From Phycicoccus sp. Soil748 (lineage in GTDB: Bacteria; Actinomycetota; Actinomycetes; Actinomycetales; Dermatophilaceae), in the NCBI RefSeq assembly GCF_001428025.1, contig NZ_LMSC01000005.1, positions 477,069 through 541,068 of the forward strand: a DNA stretch of 64,000 bases, read 5' to 3'. The position numbers and the translations under genes are program-made. The number at the start of each line of letters is the position of its first letter. The stretch's first letter is position 1. Below, piece by piece: positions 40,160 through 47,606 of the stretch. The notes beneath the pieces were generated by a model. The model saw only the letters and a program-made list of their open reading frames with translations. It ran no database searches and was not told where the DNA came from.

Positions 40160-40178
40160 TTGGACAGACCTTGGACAG
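40160..40178. repeat. Direct repeat TTGGACAG, 11-bp period
   Basis: TTGGACAG occurs at 40160-40167 and 40171-40178, one helical turn apart, with related TTGGAA at 40208 and TTGGAC at 40236. They lie in the 275-bp space between the fasciclin and tmRNA genes and could be activator or repressor half-sites for either. Otherwise this space holds only the likely ssrA promoter. Confidence 0.4.
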
Positions 40179-40243
40179 CTCGAGGGCCCGAGGGCGGCGG
40201 CCCGGCGTTGGAAATAGATGCGGGAGCTGTCGGCGTTGGACGC

Positions 40244-40249
40244 TACGAT
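40244..40249 (+). promoter_or_regulatory. -10 hexamer TACGAT, candidate ssrA promoter
   Basis: TACGAT is the best -10 match upstream of the tmRNA gene and predicts a precursor with a 5' leader of about 75 nt, to be removed by RNase P. The -35 region is weak. Confidence 0.4.
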
Positions 40250-40329
40250 CGGCAAAGACAACTGAACAGCGTGTGTGTGAGCACCCCGTGCACCCAGCGT
40301 CGGCTCGTGAGCCGGCGGCACCGGAGCAT

Positions 40330-40696
40330 GGGGGTGATCGGTTTCGACATTGGTCGGCATTTCAGGGGAAGCGGGTCGAGGATGCCTGGTTATCTCGTTA
40401 ACGCTCCTGGCAAACCAATAGGTGCCAATTCCAAGCGCACCGACTTCGCCCTCGCCGCCTGAGCGAGCCTCGAAGTCCGTCAGCCTGAGTTAGTTCTCGT
40501 CTCAGTGTCTGGCGTCAGCTAGAGAACTTGCTGCGCAGCCATGTCGGGGGGCTGCGCGGGACTCCTACTCGACTGGGCCTGTCAGCGGACGTGTGCGTGC
40601 GAGCGCTGGGGCCGAGAAAATCCGCAGCGCACTGCACCCGGAGAAGCCCTGGTTTCCCGTCAATGGACGCGGGTTCAATTCCCGCCACCTCCACCA
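40330..40696 (+). ncRNA. ssrA: Transfer-messenger RNA (tmRNA)
   Basis: The 367-nt RNA has paired ends: GGGGGUG at the 5' end and CACCUCC before an encoded ACCA at the 3' end form the acceptor stem. Its third pair is G-U, the identity signal for alanyl-tRNA synthetase. The T arm is seen as GCGGGTTCAATTCCCGC. The tag reading frame runs from 40424 to a TGA at 40460-40462 and encodes ANSKRTDFALAA, ending in the ALAA degron read by ClpXP-type proteases. The middle holds GC-rich pseudoknot sequences. Its protein partner SmpB is encoded 8 kb upstream. A terminator follows at 40728-40753. Confidence 0.95.
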
Positions 40697-40727
40697 TCGT
40701 GCCCACACCCACGCACCAGCTGTCAGG

Positions 40728-40753
40728 AGGGCCCGGCTCAGGCGCCGGGCCCT
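40728..40753 (+). terminator. Terminator after ssrA
   Basis: AGGGCCCGGC (40728-40737) pairs with GCCGGGCCCT (40744-40753) across a 6-nt loop, 31 bp past the tmRNA 3' end, followed by a short T/C/G stretch. Confidence 0.75.
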
Positions 40754-40804
40754 TCGTCGTCCCCGGATGGGTGCCGGCCCGCTGCGCATCCGGTGCGCCC
40801 TTGC

Positions 40805-40810
40805 GAGGAT
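40805..40810 (+). promoter_or_regulatory. -10 hexamer GAGGAT for leaderless PAP2 gene
   Basis: GAGGAT (NANNNT type) lies 6 nt before the ATG at 40817 with no ribosome binding site, matching the leaderless pattern in the window. Confidence 0.45.
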
Positions 40811-40816
40811 GGGGCG

Positions 40817-41764
40817 ATGCTGCGCGACGACACCCCCCACGAGGAGCGGATCGGTCCCCGGGACCTGACCGCCTGGCCGACCCCGCCGGGGCGCGCGCTC
40901 GCGCGGGCCGCCCTGGCCGCCGGCAGGGGAGCGGCGCGCCTGGGCGCCTGGGGCGCTGCCAACCTCGTCCTCGTCCTCACCGCCCTCGTCGGCGGCGTCG
41001 TCGTGACCGCCCTGGTCGCCGCGGTCGCCCAGGTCTACGAGTCGGTGGTCGAGGCCGACGGCCTGGCCGGGCTGGACCGGCCCGTGCTGGACGCCGCGGT
41101 GGGCCTGCGCAGCAGCGGGCTCGACCATGCCGTCACCCTCTACACCGACGTGGGCGGACCCGTGGGCATGCCGGTGCTCGCCCTGCTCGCGACGCTGGTG
41201 ATGGTCCTCCGCTGGCGCTCGCGGACCCCCGTGGTGCTCATGGTGATCGCGGCTGCGGGTTCGCTGGCGATGACCATCGCGGGCAAGGACCTCGTCGCCC
41301 GCGCCAGGCCGCCCCAGACCCTCGCGGTCCCGCCGTTCGAGACCTCCCCGTCGTTCCCGAGCGGGCACACGCTCAACGCCACCGTCCTCACCGGTGTGGC
41401 CGTGTACCTCGTGCTGCGCCGCGTCGAGTCTGCCCGCGGGCGCGCCGCCGTCGTGGGGGCCGGCCTGGTGTTCGTGCTCACCATGGGCCTGAGCCGCGTC
41501 TTCCTCGGCCACCACTGGCTCACCGACGTGGTGGCCGGCTGGGCCCTCGGCCTGGCCTGGGCCGCGGTGGTCGTCACGGCGCACCGCCTCTACCTGACCG
41601 TCCGCCAGGACCGCTCAGGCCAGGTCGGCCACCCAGTGGTCGCCCTCCGCACGGAAGCCGAGCCGCGCGTAGTAGGGGTTGAGCATCCCCGGCGGGGTGA
41701 TGATGCGCCGGATGCCCTTGCCCCGGAAGAGGCCACTGCTGCGGTAGACGAACTCCCCGGGTGA
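40817..41764 (+). CDS. PAP2 family phosphatase (membrane phosphatidic acid phosphatase type)
   Basis: The 315-residue protein has about five membrane segments. The three PAP2 motifs are intact: GKDLVARARPP, SFPSGHTLNA and SRVFLGHHWLTDVVAG, with the phosphohistidine acid-base pair. It probably dephosphorylates a lipid phosphate such as undecaprenyl-PP or phosphatidate at the outer face. The domain ends near residue 270 (HRLYLTVRQDRSG). The last 45 residues (VVALRTEAEPRVV...) are coded entirely within the convergent gene's 3' end, a 150-bp overlap. Confidence 0.9.
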   Translation: MLRDDTPHEERIGPRDLTAWPTPPGRALARAALAAGRGAARLGAWGAANLVLVLTALVGGVVVTALVAAVAQVYESVVEADGLAGLDRPVLDAAVGLRSSGLDHAVTLYTDVGGPVGMPVLALLATLVMVLRWRSRTPVVLMVIAAAGSLAMTIAGKDLVARARPPQTLAVPPFETSPSFPSGHTLNATVLTGVAVYLVLRRVESARGRAAVVGAGLVFVLTMGLSRVFLGHHWLTDVVAGWALGLAWAAVVVTAHRLYLTVRQDRSGQVGHPVVALRTEAEPRVVGVEHPRRGDDAPDALAPEEATAAVDELPG

Positions 41765-42256
41765 GAAGTCCCTGAAGCGCGGCGTCACGTAGTCCAGCTC
41801 GACCTGCGCCACCCCGTCGCCGGCGTCGCGCACGACGACGACCCCGACGGTCTCGTTGCCGCGTTCGACGAGGTAGGCGCTGCGGCCCTCGCCGAGGACC
41901 GGCGCTGCATCCCCGGTCGCGGGCTCGAAGCGGGGGAAGTGCTTGCGGATGTCCGCGGCCTGCACCTTGAGGAAGTGCTGCAGGTAGGCCTCGTCGGGTC
42001 CGACGGGCACGACCTCGTAGACCTTGTCGTCGCCCCGCTCACGCAGCAGCCGGGAGATGAAGACGATGTTGATGCCGGCGATGACGACGTTCATCGCCAC
42101 CATCGGCCACACGTGCACGAGGGCGTTGAACGCAGTGAGCGTGCAGCTCGCGACCAGGTTGAGCAGCCGGAACCGCAGCACCCGGGCCTGCAGGAGCGAG
42201 AACACCAGCAACGACGACCCTGCCCAGCCGAGGGTCTGGACCCACCACGTTGTCAT
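41615..42256 (-). CDS. Membrane-anchored GNAT-like protein (YgjV-like N-terminus)
   Basis: The 213-residue protein has three hydrophobic segments in residues 1-75 (WVQTLGWAGSSLLVFSLLQ, LLNLVASCTLTAFNALVHV, VAMNVVIAGINIVFISRLL), resembling YgjV/inner-membrane domains. It then has a soluble domain (residues 85-213) with GNAT-like strands: GRSAYLVERGNETVGVVVVRDAGDGVAQVELDYVTPRFRDF and NPYYARLGFRAEGDHW. The acetyl-CoA loop is not clear, so activity is uncertain. The function is unknown. Its last 50 codons overlap the convergent PAP2 gene. Confidence 0.75.
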   Translation of the reverse strand: MTTWWVQTLGWAGSSLLVFSLLQARVLRFRLLNLVASCTLTAFNALVHVWPMVAMNVVIAGINIVFISRLLRERGDDKVYEVVPVGPDEAYLQHFLKVQAADIRKHFPRFEPATGDAAPVLGEGRSAYLVERGNETVGVVVVRDAGDGVAQVELDYVTPRFRDFSPGEFVYRSSGLFRGKGIRRIITPPGMLNPYYARLGFRAEGDHWVADLA

Positions 42257-42323
42257 GGCTGAAGTGTGGCGTACTGCGACCGGGCTCCCCGCCGCAGCAG
42301 CCGAGGGCCACAGCGGCCGAGCG

Positions 42324-42707
42324 TCAGCTGCCCTGCTGGGGCGCCCCCGCCCGCTGTGCCTCGACGTCGGCCTTGACGGCCTCCATGTCCAGCGCCTGCA
42401 CCTTGGTGATGACGTCCTCGAGCATGGGCGCGGGGAGCGCGCCGGCCTGGGCGAAGACGAGGATGCCGTCGCGGAAGGCCATGAGCATCGGGATCGAGGT
42501 GATGTTGGCGGCAGCGGCGAGCGCCTGCTCGGCCTCGGTGTCCACCTTGCCGAAGACGATGTCGGGGTGCTGCTCGGAGGCGGCCTCGTAGACCGGCCCG
42601 AAGCGCTTGCACGGGCCGCACCACTCGGCCCAGAAGTCGACGAGGACGGTGCCCTCGTCGAGGATGGTCTTCTCGAAGTTCTGCGCGGTCAGGGTCGTGC
42701 TGGCCAT
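42324..42707 (-). CDS. trxA: Thioredoxin
   Basis: The 127-residue protein has the redox site WCGPC at C30/C33 (VDFWAEWCGPCKRF) and the cis-Pro in NITSIPMLMAF. It reduces disulfides in cytoplasmic proteins with electrons from thioredoxin reductase. A C-terminal extension of about 18 residues (EAVKADVEAQRAGAPQQGS) exceeds the usual 105-110 residues. The gene follows the SIMPL gene by 4 bp on the same strand, so they are cotranscribed. Confidence 0.94.
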   Translation of the reverse strand: MASTTLTAQNFEKTILDEGTVLVDFWAEWCGPCKRFGPVYEAASEQHPDIVFGKVDTEAEQALAAAANITSIPMLMAFRDGILVFAQAGALPAPMLEDVITKVQALDMEAVKADVEAQRAGAPQQGS

Positions 42708-42711
42708 GTGC

Positions 42712-43323
42712 CTACTTCCAGTCCCAGCGGACCACGACGGTCGTGGTCACGGTGTTCTCGCCCAGCTCGACGAAACCGTCCGTCGTGCGCGCGGCCATCA
42801 GGGCCATCCGCGGCTGGGGTCCTCCTTGCACAACGTCGGTCACGGCGAGGACCTTCCCGAGCTCCCGCCCGGCCAACGCGGCGTACTGCTCGGCCTTGGA
42901 CCGGGCGTCGGCGAACGCGGCGTCACGGGCGCTCGCGAGCAGGGGCCGTGGGTCGGCCAGCTCGAGGCCGAGGTGGTCGACGGTGAGGGCGTCGCCGGCC
43001 GCCCCCGCGAACGCGGAGACGAGGCTGCCGGCGCGAGCGGGGTCGCGCACCGTCACCGACAGGGTCTGGTAGGCGTTGTAGCCCAGCACCGTGGTGCCCT
43101 CCCGGTCGTGCCGCGGCTGCACGCCGGTGTCGGTGGTGCGCAGGTCCGAGGGCTCGACCCCGTGGTCGCGGGCGGCCTGGGCGAGCGCGGCGGTCCGGCC
43201 CGCCGCGTCCGTCAGGGCGGAGGAGACGTCGTCGGCCTCGCAGCGGACGCCCACCCGCAGGCGCACCACGTCCGGGACCGCGGAGGCCTGGCCGGTGCCG
43301 CTCACCTCGATGTGGCTGCTCAT
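42712..43323 (-). CDS. SIMPL (DUF541) domain protein
   Basis: The 203-residue protein has the SIMPL fold: IEVSGTGQASAVPDVVRLRVGV at the start, YNAYQTLSVTVRDPARAGSLVSAFAGAAGDAL in the middle and DARSKAEQYAALAGRELGKVLAVTD near the end. No signal peptide is visible, unlike many family members, so it is probably cytoplasmic. The biochemical role is unknown (oxidative-stress links in some bacteria). It lies directly upstream of thioredoxin. Confidence 0.87.
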   Translation of the reverse strand: MSSHIEVSGTGQASAVPDVVRLRVGVRCEADDVSSALTDAAGRTAALAQAARDHGVEPSDLRTTDTGVQPRHDREGTTVLGYNAYQTLSVTVRDPARAGSLVSAFAGAAGDALTVDHLGLELADPRPLLASARDAAFADARSKAEQYAALAGRELGKVLAVTDVVQGGPQPRMALMAARTTDGFVELGENTVTTTVVVRWDWK

Positions 43324-43404
43324 CGGCCCAGCGTAGGTCGTGCGGTGTCGGCCCGACGTGGTTGGCTGGTGGTCGCACCGTCGGAACAGGACAGGAACCA
43401 CCGC

Positions 43405-44112
43405 ATGACCCAGCACCCGGCTGCTCCCGCCCCGGCCCTCGAGGGGATCCGCCTGCCCTCGCCGTCGGACATCGACGTCGAGCAGGTGCGCCACTACTGG
43501 GACGAGTTCGCCGCGGAGTACGACGAGTACCCCGACCACGGCCTGCTCGACCCCGACATGCGCGCCGCGTGGAAGGACCTGCTGCGCACGTGGCTGCCGG
43601 CCACCCCGAGCCGGGTCGCGGACCTCGCCTGCGGCACGGGCACGCTCTCGGTCCTCGCGGCCGAGCTCGGCCACGAGGTGAGCGGGGTCGACCTCTCCGA
43701 GGAGATGGTCGCCCTGGCCACGGCGAAGGCGGCACCCTTCGGCCGGGCCGTGGCTGTGGTGCAGGGTGACGCCGGCGAGCCGCCCCTGGCACCGGGCACG
43801 TTCGACGTGGTGCTGGCCCGCCACGTCCTGTGGACCCTGCCCGACCCGCTCGCGGCACTGCGCGCCTGGGCCGGCCTGCTGCGGCCCGGTGGTCGCCTCG
43901 TCCTCGTCGAGGGCCGGTGGGGTCTGGAGGGCGCCGACGGCAAGCCGGCGGCCCCCTGGCGCGCCGGGGTCCCGTCGCACGAGCTGGCCGCTGTGGTGCG
44001 CGAGCTCGTCGGTGAGCCCGCGGTGGTGCAGCTGACCGACTCGGTCTACTGGGGCAAGGAGATCGAGCACGAGCGCTACCTGCTCACGGCCCGGCTGGCG
44101 GACACGGCATGA
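43405..44112 (+). CDS. Class I SAM-dependent methyltransferase
   Basis: The 235-residue protein has motif I VADLACGTGTLSVLAAELGHEVSGVDLSEEM, motif II TFDVVLARHVLWTLPDP and motif III LLRPGGRLVLVEG. The N-terminal helix HYWDEFAAEYDEYPDHGL is typical of small-molecule methyltransferases. The substrate is unknown. It is divergent from the SIMPL gene. The following small membrane protein gene starts 9 bp after it. Confidence 0.88.
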   Translation: MTQHPAAPAPALEGIRLPSPSDIDVEQVRHYWDEFAAEYDEYPDHGLLDPDMRAAWKDLLRTWLPATPSRVADLACGTGTLSVLAAELGHEVSGVDLSEEMVALATAKAAPFGRAVAVVQGDAGEPPLAPGTFDVVLARHVLWTLPDPLAALRAWAGLLRPGGRLVLVEGRWGLEGADGKPAAPWRAGVPSHELAAVVRELVGEPAVVQLTDSVYWGKEIEHERYLLTARLADTA

Positions 44113-44121
44113 CCACCCGTC

Positions 44122-44592
44122 ATGGCTGACGCGCCCTCCGAGCTGGCACCGCCCGGTACGGCGAGCCGTGCGGTCCAGCTCGTCGGCTGGGTCTTCGTGG
44201 TGCTCGCCGCTCTCATGGTCCCGTGGACGGTCTACCTGTCCCTCAACCTGCCACGGCACCACTTCGCCTCCCACTACGACCTCGCCTGGGGTGGCTTCGA
44301 CGCGGCCATGCTGGTCTCGCTGGCAGCCACCGCCTGGTCGGCCCTGCGCCTGCACACGACCCTGCCTCCACTGGCCGCCGTCACCGGGACGCTGCTGGTC
44401 ACCGACGCCTGGTTCGACGTGGTGATGTCACCGACGGCCCACGAACGCTGGGTCGCGGTCGCCATGGCGGTGCTGGTGGAGCTACCGCTCGCGGGGGTCT
44501 GCCTGTGGCTGTCGGTGACCGGTCACCAGCTCGTCGTGCGCCGCCTGCGCCGCCGGCGCCCCCGGCGTCCCGGTTTGCGCCCCCGGTCCTGA
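44122..44592 (+). CDS. Hypothetical four-TM membrane protein
   Basis: The 156-residue protein has four hydrophobic segments (LVGWVFVVLAALMVPWTVYL, GGFDAAMLVSLAATAWSAL, LPPLAAVTGTLLVTDAWFDVV, VAVAMAVLVELPLAGVCLWL) and a strongly basic C-terminal tail (RRLRRRRPRRPGLRPRS) that would stay in the cytoplasm. I do not recognise a family with known function. It is probably cotranscribed with the methyltransferase gene. Confidence 0.75.
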   Translation: MADAPSELAPPGTASRAVQLVGWVFVVLAALMVPWTVYLSLNLPRHHFASHYDLAWGGFDAAMLVSLAATAWSALRLHTTLPPLAAVTGTLLVTDAWFDVVMSPTAHERWVAVAMAVLVELPLAGVCLWLSVTGHQLVVRRLRRRRPRRPGLRPRS

Positions 44593-44610
44593 GCCGCCAC
44601 AGTCCTTGGG

Positions 44611-46113
44611 GTGAGCGAAGCGACGAGCAGCACCGCGACCCACCCGACGGACGGCAGGACAGGCCCCGGTTCGCCGGGCGTCGCGGACACCCAGCTCCAG
44701 GCCGGGCTGAAGCCGCGCCACGTCACCATGATCTCGATCGCCGGCGTCATCGGTGCCGGACTGTTCGTGGGTTCGGCCAAGGCCATCGCGACCGCCGGCC
44801 CCGCCGTGCTCGTCGCCTACGCGCTCGCCGGGGCGCTCGTCGTGCTGGTCATGCGCATGCTGGGCGAGATGGCGACCGCCCAGCCCGACACCGGTTCGTT
44901 CTCGACCTACGCCGACCGTGCCCTCGGACGCTGGGCCGGCTTCTCCATCGGGTGGCTCTACTGGTGGTTCTGGGTCATCGTCATCCCCGTCGAGGCAACG
45001 GCGGGGGCGCTGATCCTCGGCGACTGGTTCCCCGCGGTGCCGCAGTGGCTCTTCGCCCTGCTCATCACCGGGCTGCTCGTGGCGACGAACCTGTTCAGCG
45101 TCGGCAACTACGGCGAGTTCGAGTTCTGGTTCGCCCTGGTCAAGGTCATCGCGATCGTGGCGTTCATCGGTGCCGGCGTGCTGGCCGTCCTCGGTGTGCT
45201 GCCCGGGTCGCACACCTCCGGCGTCGGCCACCTGTGGCACGACGGCGGCTTCATGCCCAACGGCTTCGGTGCCGTGCTCTCGGCGATGCTCGTCACGATG
45301 TTCACGTTCATGGGCACCGAGATCGTCACCATCGCCGCGGCCGAGTCGCCCAACCCCGAGGCCGGCATCCGCCGCGCGGTCAACTCGGTGATCTGGCGCA
45401 TCAGCCTCTTCTACCTGGGCTCGATCTTCGTGGTGGTCGCCCTGGTTCGGTGGAACGACCCGGCCCTGGTGGACCAGAGCTCCGGCTCCTACCAGGTCGC
45501 CCTCGAGCGCATGGGCCTCGGCGGGCTGACCACCGTGCTGGAGCTCGTCATCCTCACGGCGGTGGCCAGCTGTCTCAACTCCGCGCTCTACACCGCGTCG
45601 CGCATGGCGTTCTCGCTGTCCACGCGCGGGGAGGCCCCCAGGGCCTGGTCCCGGGTCACCTCCCGCGGGGTGCCCGCCTTCGCCATCATCGCCAGCTCGG
45701 CCGTCGGCTTCCTCGGCGTCATCGGCAACTACCTGCTGCCCGAGAAGATCTTCGGCTACCTGCTGGCGAGCTCCGGCGCCATCGCCCTGTTCGTCTACCT
45801 CGTCATCGCGCTGTCCCAGCTGCGGATGCGGCGCACCCTCGACGCCGAGGGCGCGACGCCGGCCGTGCGCATGTGGCTGTACCCCGGGCTGACCTACGTG
45901 ACCATCGCCTTCATCGCCGCCGTGCTGGTCCTCATGCTCGTCCGCCCCGGCCACCGGCTCGAGCTCGGCCTGAGCCTGGCGCTGGCCGCGGTCATCCTCG
46001 CGATCGGCCTGGTGCGCGGGCGTGGCCGCACAGCCGACGATGCCGGTCGCGATGGGGCCGACCGCCCGGTCGGCGAGACCGTGGGGACCTCGGTTCGGCG
46101 TACCCCGCGGTAA
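44611..46113 (+). CDS. Amino acid permease, APC superfamily (GABA permease-like)
   Basis: The 500-residue protein has 12 membrane segments and the amino acid transporter (AAT) signature region: LKPRHVTMISIAGVIGAGLFVGS, YALAGALVVLVMRMLGEMATAQPDTGSFSTYA, and GTEIVTIAAAESPNPEAGIRRAVN. These match the GabP/AroP/ProY group. It would import an amino acid by proton symport. The start is GTG 44611; the first 30 residues are a variable cytoplasmic tail. Confidence 0.9.
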   Translation: MSEATSSTATHPTDGRTGPGSPGVADTQLQAGLKPRHVTMISIAGVIGAGLFVGSAKAIATAGPAVLVAYALAGALVVLVMRMLGEMATAQPDTGSFSTYADRALGRWAGFSIGWLYWWFWVIVIPVEATAGALILGDWFPAVPQWLFALLITGLLVATNLFSVGNYGEFEFWFALVKVIAIVAFIGAGVLAVLGVLPGSHTSGVGHLWHDGGFMPNGFGAVLSAMLVTMFTFMGTEIVTIAAAESPNPEAGIRRAVNSVIWRISLFYLGSIFVVVALVRWNDPALVDQSSGSYQVALERMGLGGLTTVLELVILTAVASCLNSALYTASRMAFSLSTRGEAPRAWSRVTSRGVPAFAIIASSAVGFLGVIGNYLLPEKIFGYLLASSGAIALFVYLVIALSQLRMRRTLDAEGATPAVRMWLYPGLTYVTIAFIAAVLVLMLVRPGHRLELGLSLALAAVILAIGLVRGRGRTADDAGRDGADRPVGETVGTSVRRTPR

Positions 46114-46117
46114 TCGG

Positions 46118-46123
46118 GACAAT
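46118..46123 (+). promoter_or_regulatory. -10 hexamer GACAAT for leaderless malic enzyme gene
   Basis: GACAAT lies 7 nt before the ATG at 46131. This favours 46131 as start over the in-frame ATG at 46122, which falls inside the hexamer. Confidence 0.5.
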
Positions 46124-46130
46124 GCACGGC

Positions 46131-47606
46131 ATGACCGCCGTGCCCTCCGTGTCCAACTCCATCACCGTCCGCCTCACGCTCCCCGCCCGCGCCACCGCGG
46201 TCTCCGAGCTGACCGGGATCGTCGAGAAGAACGGGGGACTGGTCACCGGTCTCGACGTCACCGCGTCCGGCGCGGACCGCCTCCGGGTCGACGTCACGGC
46301 CGCAGCGCGCGACACGGCGCACGCCGACGAGATCGTCGAGCAGATGCGCGGGGTCCACGGTGTCGAGATCGGCAAGGTCTCGGACCGCACCTTCCTCGTG
46401 CACCTCGGCGGCAAGCTCAAGATCGAGTCGAAGGTCCCGATCCGCAACCGCGACGACCTGTCGCTCATCTACACACCGGGTGTGGCCCGCGTGTGCATGG
46501 CCATCGCCGAGAACCCGTCGGACGCCCGCCGCCTGACGATCAAGCGCAACACCGTCGCCGTGGTCACCGACGGCTCGGCGGTCCTCGGCCTCGGCAACAT
46601 CGGCCCCCTCGGCGCACTGCCGGTCATGGAGGGCAAGGCGGCACTGTTCAAGCGGTTCGCCGACATCGACGCCTTCCCGATCTGCCTCGACACCCAGGAC
46701 ACCGAGGAGATCATCACGGCGGTCAAGGCCATCAGCCCGGTGTTCGCCGGCATCAACCTCGAGGACATCTCGGCCCCGCGCTGCTTCGAGATCGAGGCGC
46801 GGCTGCGCGAGGAGCTCGACATCCCGGTCTTCCACGACGACCAGCACGGCACGGCGATCGTCACGCTGGCGGCGCTGCGCAACGCGCTGCGGGTCGTCGG
46901 CAAGGAGCTCAGCGAGGCCCGCGTGGTCCTGAGCGGTGCCGGTGCCGCCGGCACCGCGATCCTCAAGCTCCTCCTGCGGGCCGGTGCCAGCGACGTCGTC
47001 GTCGCCGACCAGTACGGCGTGGTGCACGCCGGGCGCGAGGACCTCGCGGCCGAGGGCCAGCACAACCTGCGCTGGGTCGCCGCCAACACCAACCGGCGCG
47101 GCCTGACCGGGACGCTCAAGGAGGCCGTGGCCGGTGCCGATGTCTTCATCGGCGTCTCCGCCCCGGGCATCCTCACCGGCGACGACATCGCCACGATGAA
47201 CGACGACGCGATCGTGTTCGCGATGGCCAACCCCGAGCCGGAGGTCGACCCGATCGCCGCGGCCCAGCACGCCGCCGTCGTGGCCACCGGGCGGTCGGAC
47301 TTCGCCAACCAGATCAACAACGTCCTGGTGTTCCCCGGCGTCTTCCGCGGCCTGCTCGACGCGGCCTCCACCTCGATAGACCTCGACGTGATGCTGGCGG
47401 CGGCCAAGGCGCTCTCCGAGGTGGTGCACCCCGACGAGCTCAATCCCGCCTACATCATCCCGAGCGTGTTCCACCCCGACGTGTCGAAGGTCGTCGCGGC
47501 GGCGGTCAAGGCCGCGGTGCTCGGGCAGGGCCCGGAGGCCGCCGAGCGCGCGGCGGTCGCCGAGGCCGCCTCACCCACGGGCGACGAGGCCGAGCTCATC
47601 GGCTAG
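46131..47606 (+). CDS. NAD(P)-dependent malic enzyme with N-terminal ACT domain
   Basis: The 491-residue protein has an ACT domain (residues 8-85, ITVRLTLPARATAVSELTGIVEKNGG) fused to a malic enzyme. The catalytic domain shows LSLIYTPGVARVCMAIAENP, AVVTDGSAVLGLGNIGP, FPICLDTQDTEEII, the metal-site region NLEDISAPRCFEIE and FHDDQHGTAIVTLAALRNAL. The Rossmann motif is VVLSGAGAAGTAILKLL. It oxidatively decarboxylates malate to pyruvate. The ACT domain implies allosteric control by a small molecule, perhaps an amino acid. It overlaps the convergent LLM gene by 36 bp. Confidence 0.93.
   Translation: MTAVPSVSNSITVRLTLPARATAVSELTGIVEKNGGLVTGLDVTASGADRLRVDVTAAARDTAHADEIVEQMRGVHGVEIGKVSDRTFLVHLGGKLKIESKVPIRNRDDLSLIYTPGVARVCMAIAENPSDARRLTIKRNTVAVVTDGSAVLGLGNIGPLGALPVMEGKAALFKRFADIDAFPICLDTQDTEEIITAVKAISPVFAGINLEDISAPRCFEIEARLREELDIPVFHDDQHGTAIVTLAALRNALRVVGKELSEARVVLSGAGAAGTAILKLLLRAGASDVVVADQYGVVHAGREDLAAEGQHNLRWVAANTNRRGLTGTLKEAVAGADVFIGVSAPGILTGDDIATMNDDAIVFAMANPEPEVDPIAAAQHAAVVATGRSDFANQINNVLVFPGVFRGLLDAASTSIDLDVMLAAAKALSEVVHPDELNPAYIIPSVFHPDVSKVVAAAVKAAVLGQGPEAAERAAVAEAASPTGDEAELIG

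Noticed and set aside
40640..40696. A separate tRNA gene suggested by the T arm and encoded CCA
   Set aside because: These belong to the 3' half of tmRNA; the matching acceptor strand is at 40330, 360 nt upstream.
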